A stretch of DNA of 16,257 nt. Origin: RGIG3994 sp045589735 (lineage in GTDB: Bacteria > Bacillota > Clostridia > Oscillospirales > CAG-272). Numbering within the stretch: position 1 is the stretch's first letter; the number at the start of each line of letters is the position of its first letter. This document shows, piece by piece, positions 1-7,314 of this stretch. Location: the NCBI GenBank assembly GCA_045589735.1, contig JAZNPQ010000053.1, forward strand, positions 1 to 16,257, given 5' to 3'. A program made the position numbers and the translations under genes. A model generated the notes under the pieces. It had not been told where the DNA came from. It made no database searches and saw only the letters and a list, made by a program, of their open reading frames with translations.

Positions 1-1049
1 AGGTTGTCCTTTTTGCCGTTATAAGAAAAGCTTACGTTGTCAAATACTATATAATCGCTGTCGTCATGTCTCGGATAATCGTCCTCTGAGCAGACCGCAA
101 GATCCTTTTCGGCATCAACGACCTCGGCAATTCTGTTAGCCGATGCCGTACTTTTCGTGACCATTACGAATATACGCGTTATTGACATCATAGCCATTGA
201 TATCATCGTAAAATACTGAGTAAACGCAACTATAATACCCGGCTCTGTCTTGTGTCCCATAACTCTGTGTGCGCCGAGAAGCACAACGAAGGTTATACCC
301 ATATTCATAAGCAGATTCATAACAGGGCTGACGACACCCATTGTCAAGCTCGCCTTTTTCTCGGCTTTTACAAGTTTTTTGTTTACCTTGTCGTAGCGTT
401 TATGCTCATGCTCGGTCTTTGAAAGCGCCTTTATTACTCTTATCCCCTGCGAGTCCTCGCGTACGACACGTATCATACCGTCAACCGATTTCTGCACGTT
501 TTTATAAAGCGGTACGCCTTTTGTCGATACAAAATACACCGACACAAAGATTATCGGAAGCAGAGCTATCATAACGAGAGCCAAGAAGCTGTCCATTATC
601 AAGGTTACGATAACTCCTCCGATAAGAAGAAGCGGAGCGCGCACGCCGAGTCTTTGTATCATACCGACAAAATGATGTACGTTATAGGTATCGCTGGTTA
701 TTCTCGATTCGAGCGAGGGAATCGTAAACTCGTCGGTCTGTTTGCCCGAAAGCGACACAGTCCGCGCAAAAAGGTCGTGTCTTATCTGCTCAGATACGTT
801 TCTTGCGACCTTCGATGCCATTCGGTTCGCTTTGATGTTACAAACAAGCGCGATAAGCGCGCAAAGCACCATCACACCGCCCCACACGACTATCAGCGTC
901 ACATTTTTGTATACGGGAACAACCGTATCGAGAATATAACTCAAAATATACGGAAGTACAAGCTCAATAAGAGTACCGACCGATTTAATGATAAGTCCCA
1001 CTCCCATTATTCCAAAATATTTTTTGAGATAACGGAAAATAAATTTCAC
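1..1049 (-). CDS. ABC exporter half-transporter (MsbA/LmrA type), C-terminus cut off by window edge
   Basis: The reverse strand is open from a GTG at 1049 to the window edge, giving the first 349 residues of a membrane-embedded ABC exporter subunit. Hydrophobic segments lie near residues 14-41, 52-71, 135-152, 154-174, 247-263 and 272-296, the six-helix exporter domain. The cytoplasmic stretch VREDSQGIRVIKAL (196-209) is typical of this domain. The ATP-binding domain begins at about 333 (YIVFDNVSFSYNGKK), and the window ends before Walker A. The GTG overlaps the marR stop codon by four bases and has a purine-rich site (AAGGGGGGA) just upstream, so translation is probably coupled. A MarR-ABC operon usually means substrate-induced export of a drug, peptide or metabolite; the substrate cannot be read. 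A second half-transporter may follow beyond the edge, because such subunits often come in pairs. Confidence 0.94.
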   Translation of the reverse strand, partial: MKFIFRYLKKYFGIMGVGLIIKSVGTLIELVLPYILSYILDTVVPVYKNVTLIVVWGGVMVLCALIALVCNIKANRMASKVARNVSEQIRHDLFARTVSLSGKQTDEFTIPSLESRITSDTYNVHHFVGMIQRLGVRAPLLLIGGVIVTLIMDSFLALVMIALLPIIFVSVYFVSTKGVPLYKNVQKSVDGMIRVVREDSQGIRVIKALSKTEHEHKRYDKVNKKLVKAEKKASLTMGVVSPVMNLLMNMGITFVVLLGAHRVMGHKTEPGIIVAFTQYFTMISMAMMSITRIFVMVTKSTASANRIAEVVDAEKDLAVCSEDDYPRHDDSDYIVFDNVSFSYNGKKDN

Positions 1050-1486
1050 TCGTCTCCCCCCTTTACCTTCGCGTGTTCCTTTGCGTTTGCAAGAATCCGC
1101 TCAAGCATTTCCGAAAGGCAGTCAAGCTCGTCGGCAGAGAAGCCCTCGGTTATATAGCTGTTCCAATCTCCGACGATTTCTCTGACAAGCGGCAACGCAT
1201 TCATTGCCTTCTCTGTCGGGTAAACCAGCTGTACACGTTTATCTGTCGGCGATTGCTTACGTTCAACGTATCCCTTTTCCTCAAGATACGAAAGCTGACG
1301 CGTCACGTTGCTTCGGTTTATAAATATCTTTTGAGCCAGCTTGTCCTGTGAGATTCCCGGATTTTTGCATATCGTTAAAATATACGTATGGTGACACGCG
1401 CCAAGCTCACTGTCCTTAAGCCTGTCGTCTCTGTATATCGTCGCTATACGGCTTATCATATTGATCTGTCGCATAAGCTTCGGCAT
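1046..1486 (-). CDS. MarR-family winged-helix transcriptional regulator
   Basis: This 146-residue protein has the normal size and layout of MarR repressors. The N-terminal dimerisation helix is followed by a winged helix-turn-helix at about 44-69 (ISQDKLAQKIFINRSNVTRQ). The beta wing at about 74-92 carries the conserved D-x-R pair (D82, R84). A C-terminal helix (about 117-140) completes the dimer interface. The ATG at 1486 has an excellent AGGAGG site seven bases upstream. It is the first gene of an operon with the ABC exporter and overlaps it by four bases. A perfect palindrome sits on its own promoter, so it probably represses itself and the exporter until a ligand releases it. The family call is firm; the ligand is unknown. 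Confidence 0.95.
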   Translation of the reverse strand: MPKLMRQINMISRIATIYRDDRLKDSELGACHHTYILTICKNPGISQDKLAQKIFINRSNVTRQLSYLEEKGYVERKQSPTDKRVQLVYPTEKAMNALPLVREIVGDWNSYITEGFSADELDCLSEMLERILANAKEHAKVKGGDE

Positions 1487-1501
1487 ATAATTTACCTCCT
1501 C

Positions 1502-1533
1502 AATAATATTGTTGCGTCCGCAACAATATTATT
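1502..1533. promoter_or_regulatory. Perfect palindromic operator, likely MarR binding site
   Basis: The arms AATAATATTGTTGCG (1502-1516) and CGCAACAATATTATT (1519-1533) are exact inverse complements with a two-base centre. The site overlaps the last half of the -10 box (1531-1536) and covers the predicted start of transcription near 1524, so a bound dimer would block initiation. It ends 16 bases before the marR start codon. The size and position suit a MarR operator. The assignment to this MarR protein is inference from adjacency. Confidence 0.8.
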
Positions 1534-1558
1534 ATACCATATTATAAGACACTGTCAA
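1531..1558 (-). promoter_or_regulatory. Sigma-A type promoter of the marR-ABC operon
   Basis: On the minus strand TTGACA (complement of 1553-1558) is followed after 16 bases by TATAAT (complement of 1531-1536). Both boxes are perfect consensus. The -10 box overlaps the palindromic operator, which suggests a strong promoter held down by the repressor. Confidence 0.85.
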
Positions 1559-1588
1559 CATAAAATCGAAAATTTTTTTGCATATTGC

Positions 1589-1617
1589 TTGACACTCGCA
1601 ATTTAAAATAGTATCAT
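1589..1617 (+). promoter_or_regulatory. Promoter of the kinase gene
   Basis: TTGACA (1589-1594), a 17-base spacer and TATCAT (1612-1617) lie 29 bases before the GTG start at 1647. The site is divergent from the marR promoter, and the MarR palindrome ends 55 bases upstream of its -35 box, so direct repression of the kinase by that operator is not expected. Confidence 0.75.
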
Positions 1618-1646
1618 TAATAAAATTAAACGTTTAGGAGAATACG

Positions 1647-2207
1647 GTGAACACAAAAGCAAAAATCGTCTCGGAATATATTCGCGACCTGTTGAACAAA
1701 AAAGAGAGAATTACCGTTGCTATCGACGGACGTTGCGCCGCGGGAAAAACTACTCTTGCCGCAGGGCTTCAAAAAATATTTGACTGCAACGTAATACACG
1801 CAGACAGCTTCTTTTTACGCCCCGAGCAACGCACACCCGAACGTTACGCGACCCCCGGAGAAAATATAGATCACGAAAGACTGCTCTCCGAGGTTCTTAT
1901 TCCTCTTTCAAACGGTGAAGAATTTTATTATTCTCCATTCAATTGCAAAACGCAGACCCTTGATGAAAAAATTTATGTTTCGCCGTCAAAAGTAACGGTA
2001 ATAGAAGGAAGCTATTGCTGTCACCCATCGCTCATTGACTTTTACGACCTGAAAATTTTTCTGGACATCGACAAGGAAACGCAAAAGCAACGTATTTTAC
2101 TCCGAAACCAAGACAACGCCGAAATGTTTTTCAAAAAATGGATACCGCTTGAAGAGCTTTATATAAACTCGCTTGTCGTCAAAAAAGTATTTGACCTTTA
2201 TATTTGA
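1647..2207 (+). CDS. Uridine kinase-like P-loop kinase
   Basis: This 186-residue soluble protein belongs to the uridine kinase/phosphoribulokinase-like P-loop NTPases. Walker A is G28-RCAA-GKT (28-35), with D53 in the HADSF motif at the substrate side. VIEGSY (118-123) matches the family's second acidic strand. R149 and R153 in QKQRILLRN look like the lid region, and the end (WIPLEELY...VFDLYI) resembles the usual C-terminus, so the gene is complete. The GTG start is chosen because TTAGGAG lies about seven bases upstream and a promoter precedes it. It is shorter than canonical uridine kinase Udk (about 210 residues) and closer to the many uncharacterised Udk-like kinases of Firmicutes. The phosphoryl acceptor (uridine, another nucleoside or a small alcohol) cannot be told. 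It is a single-gene unit between marR and the convergent wzy-like gene. Confidence 0.85.
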   Translation: MNTKAKIVSEYIRDLLNKKERITVAIDGRCAAGKTTLAAGLQKIFDCNVIHADSFFLRPEQRTPERYATPGENIDHERLLSEVLIPLSNGEEFYYSPFNCKTQTLDEKIYVSPSKVTVIEGSYCCHPSLIDFYDLKIFLDIDKETQKQRILLRNQDNAEMFFKKWIPLEELYINSLVVKKVFDLYI

Positions 2208-2210
2208 CAA

Positions 2211-2257
2211 AAAGAGAGTGAGTCAAATGCGTTTTTTACATTTGACTCACTCTCTTT
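2211..2257. terminator. Bidirectional hairpin terminator between convergent genes
   Basis: A perfect 19-bp inverted repeat (2211-2229 with 2239-2257) surrounds a T-rich nine-base loop. The outer A/T pairs give short T runs on both strands. It starts three bases after the kinase stop and its right arm overlaps the stop codon of the minus-strand polymerase gene, so it can end both transcripts. The T tracts are short, so termination efficiency is uncertain. Confidence 0.8.
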
Positions 2258-3767
2258 ATTCTACATCGGATGCAAGCTCTTCTTGCTCCTCGGTTATTGT
2301 ATTCTTTTTTCGTTTGGATTTTTTTACTTTGACCTTTGGCGGCGTATCCGGCTCATTTTCTATCATAATAAAGAGTATGACAGCGATAAGTCCGTACGGT
2401 ATCGGGCAGAATTCGCCGGGGTTGACCTGTGACATCATAAACAGTCCGAAATACGACAGCGCAAGTGTTATAACAAAGGCACTGTATTTTCTGATGGTAA
2501 GCCATATTCTCACAGCAAGCTGAATACCGTATCCGAGTATTCCGCAGATACCCATACTGCCTATTATCTGAGGTATCATCATATGATACCAACAGACAGT
2601 TCCCGCCTTTCCGTTGTATATGTCGGCGTTTGACGTGTTACCGATACCCTGACCGAATAACGGATTACTAAAGAAATCCTCAAAAGAGCGTATTACGAGC
2701 CTTACTCTCTGTTCATCTGTCGATATTATCCCGCCTATGCTTTCGGGTGAATTGTTAATTATCACGTACGTGAGCGCGGCACCTACCACAAGCGAAAAGA
2801 AAACTATCGGCGCGGCACTCCAGAATTTCGATTTTGAATAGATTCCAAAGAAGAAAATGCAAACAAGCAGGACAAGTCCGCCCAAAATCAGTCCACCGCG
2901 AGACTTTGAAATATACAATACGAACATCATAAATGCGGCTGACCAAATATGGTTTTTGCTTCCCTTAAGCGCGCGATAGAACGGGAAAGGCAATGCAAAC
3001 ATTATAAATGTCGATATATTGTTGCCGGGCTGGACTTTACGATAATAAAATCCGTCGCCTTTATAATCGTCGTTAATTATAAGATTAAGAACATCCGTTA
3101 ACGTCGTTTGCTGAGGCTGAAGAACCAGCAATTCAATGTATATTTCTACCATGTGGATTGCCGCGAACATTCCCATGATATACATTATGTCAATAAATTT
3201 TTCACGTATATCGTAATCTTCTCTGAAATGTATCTGCGATTTTATCAGAAGATACGTTCCTACAAGACCAAATCCAAGTCCTGCCACGTAATACAAAGCA
3301 ACAGGCGCGGAGTACTCTTCAATCTCTATAGCACCAAATCCTCCAAGAGTTACCGATACAGCAACGGCAAGGAGACCCCAGACGCTCGCTCCTATCTGTA
3401 GCTTCCCTTTATATTTAATAAAGTGAAAAAGAAGCGCTGCAACAGGTATCACCGCAAGTCCCGCAAATTTTATGAACGTATCAAACGAATCGTAACATTG
3501 AAGAACCGATATTGATAGAATAAGGACCGGAAGTGTTGTGGCAAGAATGTCGTCACATATAATCAGCACTGCCGATGTGAGAAGTATAAGAAATATCACA
3601 CCTGCCACTTCTGCCTGAAGCGAAATAAACAGCAAGCCCGCCAAAGCAGTCAAAAGCATAAACTGTCGGCTCATGCAAAACATTCTGATACGGCGAAGCC
3701 TGTCAGAAGGGCCTTTTATATTTGCCGGCTGTCTGTAACCTGACACCGGGTAGTTTATATTATCCAT
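2256..3767 (-). CDS. O-antigen ligase/Wzy-type polysaccharide polymerase
   Basis: This 503-residue polytopic membrane protein has about twelve hydrophobic segments between residues 33 and 470. SKSRGG (287-292) at the start of a membrane helix is the recognisable Wzy_C/O-antigen ligase signature. It is followed by the family's large extracytoplasmic loop (about 338-395) with arginines R354, R356 and R360, FGQGIGN (371-377) and H395. Relatives join polyprenyl-linked sugar units outside the membrane, either polymerising them or transferring them to an acceptor; the two roles cannot be separated by sequence. The C-terminus adds a basic stretch (478-489, KVKVKKSKRKKN) and then an acidic tail, probably cytoplasmic. 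The gene is divergent from the dehydratase and other glycan genes and has its own promoter. A weak-to-moderate AAAGGTG site lies 11 bases before the ATG. Confidence 0.86.
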   Translation of the reverse strand: MDNINYPVSGYRQPANIKGPSDRLRRIRMFCMSRQFMLLTALAGLLFISLQAEVAGVIFLILLTSAVLIICDDILATTLPVLILSISVLQCYDSFDTFIKFAGLAVIPVAALLFHFIKYKGKLQIGASVWGLLAVAVSVTLGGFGAIEIEEYSAPVALYYVAGLGFGLVGTYLLIKSQIHFREDYDIREKFIDIMYIMGMFAAIHMVEIYIELLVLQPQQTTLTDVLNLIINDDYKGDGFYYRKVQPGNNISTFIMFALPFPFYRALKGSKNHIWSAAFMMFVLYISKSRGGLILGGLVLLVCIFFFGIYSKSKFWSAAPIVFFSLVVGAALTYVIINNSPESIGGIISTDEQRVRLVIRSFEDFFSNPLFGQGIGNTSNADIYNGKAGTVCWYHMMIPQIIGSMGICGILGYGIQLAVRIWLTIRKYSAFVITLALSYFGLFMMSQVNPGEFCPIPYGLIAVILFIMIENEPDTPPKVKVKKSKRKKNTITEEQEELASDVE

Positions 3768-3848
3768 TGTTTTAGCTTCACCTTTCGTGTTTGTTTCAAA
3801 AAATAATTATCATAACCGTCCGGCTTGTGAAAGCATATAACCTTTTTT

Positions 3849-3877
3849 ATTATAGCACACATTTTGAAATAAATCAA
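3849..3877 (-). promoter_or_regulatory. Promoter of the Wzy-like gene
   Basis: On the minus strand TTGATT (complement of 3872-3877), 17 bases, then TATAAT (complement of 3849-3854). Transcription would give a leader of about 75 bases before the ATG at 3767. It lies back to back with the dehydratase promoter. Confidence 0.75.
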
Positions 3878-3934
3878 GGGGTAAAGAGATTTTTAATCAT
3901 ATTCAGTTCAAAACAACAAAATTTTAAAAAGCTA

Positions 3935-3963
3935 TTGCAACTTTCGACACAATATGATATAAT
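3935..3963 (+). promoter_or_regulatory. Promoter of the dehydratase gene
   Basis: TTGCAA (3935-3940), a 17-base spacer and TATAAT (3958-3963) place the transcript start near 3970. This rules out translation starts upstream of that point, including in-frame ATGs at 3791 and 3959-3964, and supports the TTG at 4004. Confidence 0.75.
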
Positions 3964-3991
3964 GAAACGAATAGTAGACCATAAAAGAAAC

Positions 3992-4006
3992 GGAGGAGAT
4001 CTGTTG
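3992..4006 (+). promoter_or_regulatory. Ribosome binding site fixing a TTG start
   Basis: GGAGGA (3992-3997) stands six bases before TTG (4004-4006). The frame stays open another 213 bases upstream, but no comparable site precedes the upstream ATGs. The downstream peptide begins with a short basic stretch and then a membrane helix, as expected for the family. Confidence 0.8.
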
Positions 4007-5902
4007 AAACAGCTAAAAACTACTCTCATAAAAGTATTAGCCGATATTTTTGTTGTTAATTTTTCGGTGCTTGTCACACTTGTAATACGACTTCTTGAGC
4101 CATATCCGGATATCACTTTCGCAGAACATTTCAAGCAGTATATTCCGTCATTGTTGATTGCAGTTCCGATACTTACAATAATACTCTGCATTATGTTCCT
4201 CATTTTTGGAATATATAAGGTACTTTGGAGATTCGCAAGAGTGCGTGACGCTTATAAGCTCTCTGCCGCAACCGGAATTGCTTTTGCCATATTTATGGGC
4301 ATACACATTTTATTCTTCGAGGTGTTCGGCAACGGCGAAACACTGTTGAGACTTCCGATACCCGTATATATTTTCTCCGGATTTGTGTCAATCGCTCTGC
4401 TTATGGGGCTCAGACTGCTCTATAAACAGATAGCACAGAGCAAAAAATTCAACAATTTCTTAAAAAAGCATCCTCATCCCGATATAGATACGAAAATAAT
4501 GCTCATAGGAGGCGGAAGCGCAGGAGGCATGCTGCTTCACGACCTTCGTGAAAATCTCGCTTTTTGTAATTGCAGCGTTGTTTGTGTAATAGATGACGAT
4601 CCCGAAAAGCTCGGCATGAACGTATACGGTGTTCCGGTCGTTGGAAACCGTGATACTATTATTGAAAACGCAAAAAAATATTCCGTAACCCAAATAATTT
4701 TTGCCATACCGAACGCTTCTCCTTTAGAAAGAGCAAAAATTCTTGAAATATGCAGCAAAACAGGCTGTGACGTTCGTATACTCCCTGCCCTTGATCAATC
4801 TATAGACAATCAAAAAGTATCAATGGCGCAGGTCAGAAAGATAAATGTCGAGGACCTTCTCGGACGCGATCCTATCGAAGTCGATCTTGATAAAATTGCC
4901 GATTACGTTAAAGGTAAGGTCGTACTCGTTACAGGAGGCGGCGGATCTATAGGCAGTGAGCTTTGCCGTCAGATTGCAAGTCACTCTCCGAAAAAGCTTG
5001 TAATTTTCGATATATATGAAAATAACGCTTACGATATTTCAAATGAGCTTAAAGCACTTTATACCGAGCTTGAAATAGTAACTCTCATAGGTTCAGTTCG
5101 AGATATTGGCAGACTTGATGAAATTTTCAATGAGCACAGACCCGAAATAGTTTATCATGCAGCGGCACACAAGCATGTTCCTCTTATGGAGGACAGCCCC
5201 AAGGAAGCAGTCAAAAACAATGTTTTCGGTACGAAAAACGTAGTTGACACCGCGGATAAATACGGTGTTCGCAGATTCGTTATGATATCCACGGACAAGG
5301 CGGTAAATCCTACAAACGTCATGGGTGCAACAAAACGTCTTTGCGAGATGATAGTACAAACTAAAAACAGAACCTCAAATACAGATTTCATAACCGTACG
5401 CTTTGGAAACGTTCTCGGAAGCAATGGAAGCGTTATCCCTCTGTTTGAAAAGCAGATAGCCGAGGGCGGTCCCGTAACAGTTACCGACAAGCGTATCATT
5501 AGATACTTTATGACGATTCCCGAAGCCGTGTCGCTTGTCCTTCAGGCGGGCGCATACGGAAACGGTGGAGAAATATTCGTGCTTGATATGGGTAAGCCTA
5601 TGAAAATAGTTGAGCTTGCCGAAAATCTCATAAGACTTTCGGGTTACGAGCCATACAAGGACATTGATATCAAGTTTATCGGTCTGCGTCCCGGAGAAAA
5701 GCTCTATGAGGAGCTTCTTATGGCAGAAGAGGGACTCGGCAAAACTCCTAATAAAATGATATTTATAGGAAAACCGATAGACATTTCCGAAGAGACTCTG
5801 GCAGAAAAGCTTGAGCATTTAAAAGAAACACTTGAAAAAGGAAACGATATGCATGAGGCGATAAAGCAGGTCGTTCCGACGTATACTCCCACACCTAACT
5901 AA
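4004..5902 (+). CDS. Membrane-anchored nucleotide-sugar 4,6-dehydratase (FlaA1/WbpM/PglF/CapD family)
   Basis: With the TTG start the protein has 632 residues, the usual size for the long forms (WbpM, PglF). Four hydrophobic segments fill about residues 1-145. A first Rossmann-like domain follows (LIGGGSAGG, 167-175), then the catalytic extended SDR domain with T310-GGGGSIG for NAD(P). The active site reads S429-T-D-K and M440-G-A-T-K444, so the usual Tyr of the YxxxK motif is Met, as in the SMK triad described for WbpM. Relatives convert UDP-GlcNAc to the 4-keto-6-deoxy sugar, the first step towards bacillosamine, QuiNAc or FucNAc. Together with the aminotransferase and PglC-like genes downstream, a bacillosamine-type product is the best guess. 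It has its own promoter and a strong terminator, so it is a single-gene unit. Confidence 0.92.
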   Translation: MKQLKTTLIKVLADIFVVNFSVLVTLVIRLLEPYPDITFAEHFKQYIPSLLIAVPILTIILCIMFLIFGIYKVLWRFARVRDAYKLSAATGIAFAIFMGIHILFFEVFGNGETLLRLPIPVYIFSGFVSIALLMGLRLLYKQIAQSKKFNNFLKKHPHPDIDTKIMLIGGGSAGGMLLHDLRENLAFCNCSVVCVIDDDPEKLGMNVYGVPVVGNRDTIIENAKKYSVTQIIFAIPNASPLERAKILEICSKTGCDVRILPALDQSIDNQKVSMAQVRKINVEDLLGRDPIEVDLDKIADYVKGKVVLVTGGGGSIGSELCRQIASHSPKKLVIFDIYENNAYDISNELKALYTELEIVTLIGSVRDIGRLDEIFNEHRPEIVYHAAAHKHVPLMEDSPKEAVKNNVFGTKNVVDTADKYGVRRFVMISTDKAVNPTNVMGATKRLCEMIVQTKNRTSNTDFITVRFGNVLGSNGSVIPLFEKQIAEGGPVTVTDKRIIRYFMTIPEAVSLVLQAGAYGNGGEIFVLDMGKPMKIVELAENLIRLSGYEPYKDIDIKFIGLRPGEKLYEELLMAEEGLGKTPNKMIFIGKPIDISEETLAEKLEHLKETLEKGNDMHEAIKQVVPTYTPTPN

Positions 5903-5908
5903 AAAATC

Positions 5909-5947
5909 ATAAAATTCCAAGCGGCGAGTTGCCGCTTGGAATTTTAT
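5909..5947 (+). terminator. Rho-independent terminator after the dehydratase gene
   Basis: A perfect 17-bp stem (5909-5925 with 5931-5947), GC-rich at the loop side (AAGCGGC/GCCGCTT) with loop GAGTT, is followed by TTTTTC. It begins six bases after the stop codon and separates the dehydratase from the operon downstream. Confidence 0.93.
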
Positions 5948-6009
5948 TTTTCACAAAAAAATAAAACGGACATATCATATTTATGGAATTTATGCTATTA
6001 TTATTGATG

Positions 6010-6038
6010 TTGACAACATAAGATGTTTGTGTTATAAT
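6010..6038 (+). promoter_or_regulatory. Consensus promoter of the aminotransferase-glycosyltransferase operon
   Basis: TTGACA (6010-6015), 17 bases and TATAAT (6033-6038) are an exact sigma-A consensus. The leader is about 64 bases, with a GAAAGGGG site before the ATG at 6109. The -35 box lies inside a short perfect palindrome, ATGTTG-A-CAACAT (6007-6019), which may be an operator. The rest of 5948-6108 is AT-rich and shows no gene or other clear structure. Confidence 0.88.
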
Positions 6039-6108
6039 ATATATTATTATGTGGTATTATGCAATTTCTTGTAAATATCAAATCACTCTTTAAAGAAAGG
6101 GGCATACT

Positions 6109-7314
6109 ATGAAAATTCCGTTTTCCCCTCCGGACATAACAGATCTCGAAATAAATGAAGTCGCTGACGCTCTGCGTTCAGGCTGGATAACCACAGGACC
6201 TAAAACAAAAGAGCTCGAAAAAGAGCTTGCGGAAAGCTTCGGCACAGATAAGTGTATTTGTCTAAATTCTCAGACCGCTTGCGCCGAAATGGCTCTTCGC
6301 GTTATGGGAATAGGCGAAGGTGACGAGGTAATAACCTCAGCGTATACCTACACCGCGTCAGCGTCTGTAATATGCCACGTTGGTGCAAAGCCGATCCTTA
6401 TTGACACGCAAAGAGACAATCTCGAAATGGATTATGATGCTCTCGAAAATGCAATAAATGAACGAACAAAAGCTATTATACCCGTTGATATTGCAGGTAT
6501 TCCCTGCGACTATGACCGTATCTTTACGATAGTTGAAAAGAAAAAACAGTTTTTTAGACCCTCGTCAAAGCTGCAAAAGGCTCTCGGAAGAATTGCAGTT
6601 ATGGCGGATACTGCCCATTCGCTCGGTGCAACCTTTGGCGGAAAGCCATCGGGAAGCATCGGAGATTTTTCAAGCTTCAGCTTCCACGCCGTCAAAAACT
6701 TTACGACAGCCGAAGGCGGCGCGTTGACCTGGAAAACTATTTCCGGTATTGACAGTGACGACCTATACAAGCAGCTTCAGCTTTTGAGCCTTCATGGTCA
6801 AAGCAAGGACGCGCTTGAAAAAACGCAGCTCGGTTCATGGGAATATGATATAGTAGGCACATGGTACAAATGCAATATGACCGATATCGCAGCCGCCATG
6901 GGTCTTGCGCAGCTTAATCGTTACAGTAGTATGCTTGCAAGACGCAAGGAGATAATCGAACGGTACGACGCCGCTTTTAAGCCCGTCGGTATAAAGACTC
7001 TTGAACACTATACGGACAGCTATTCTTCCTCAGGCCATCTGTATATAACAAGAATCCCCGGCATAACACCTGACGAGAGAAATAAAATAATAATTAAAAT
7101 GGCAGAAGCAGATATAGCTTGTAACGTCCATTATAAGCCTCTCCCTATGCATACGGCATATAAAAAGCTTGGCTTTGATATCAAGGATTATCCAAATGCG
7201 TATGAGAGCTTCGCGAACGAAATAACACTCCCTCTCCACACCTGTCTGACAGATGAAATGGTCGAATACGTTATAGAAAACTATATTCGTATCGTCAAGG
7301 AGTATCTCAAATGA
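6109..7314 (+). CDS. DegT/DnrJ/EryC1/StrS-family sugar-nucleotide aminotransferase
   Basis: This 401-residue protein is a PLP-dependent aminotransferase that would put an amino group on a keto sugar nucleotide. It opens with the family's KIPFSPPDI and SGWITTGPKTKELE. D167 (ADTAHSLGA) should hold the PLP ring nitrogen and K196 (SFHAVKNFTTAEGG) the Schiff-base bond; the end carries the typical LPLHTCLTDEMVEYV. Next to a 4,6-dehydratase and a PglC-like transferase, it most likely makes UDP-4-amino-4,6-dideoxy-GlcNAc, the PglE step; this is inference. A basic insertion at about 142-158 (EKKKQFFRPSSK) follows the family's PVDIAG motif. It is the first gene of a four-gene operon and its stop overlaps the next start by four bases (ATGA). 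Confidence 0.92.
   Translation: MKIPFSPPDITDLEINEVADALRSGWITTGPKTKELEKELAESFGTDKCICLNSQTACAEMALRVMGIGEGDEVITSAYTYTASASVICHVGAKPILIDTQRDNLEMDYDALENAINERTKAIIPVDIAGIPCDYDRIFTIVEKKKQFFRPSSKLQKALGRIAVMADTAHSLGATFGGKPSGSIGDFSSFSFHAVKNFTTAEGGALTWKTISGIDSDDLYKQLQLLSLHGQSKDALEKTQLGSWEYDIVGTWYKCNMTDIAAAMGLAQLNRYSSMLARRKEIIERYDAAFKPVGIKTLEHYTDSYSSSGHLYITRIPGITPDERNKIIIKMAEADIACNVHYKPLPMHTAYKKLGFDIKDYPNAYESFANEITLPLHTCLTDEMVEYVIENYIRIVKEYLK

Noticed and set aside
654..1157. Plus-strand open frame of 167 codons over the ABC exporter and marR genes.
   Set aside because: It is the mirror of two well-supported minus-strand genes, has no ribosome binding site and no recognisable motif.
5375..5818. Minus-strand open frame of 147 codons inside the dehydratase gene.
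   Set aside because: It overlaps the conserved catalytic domain on the other strand and shows no motif or ribosome binding site.
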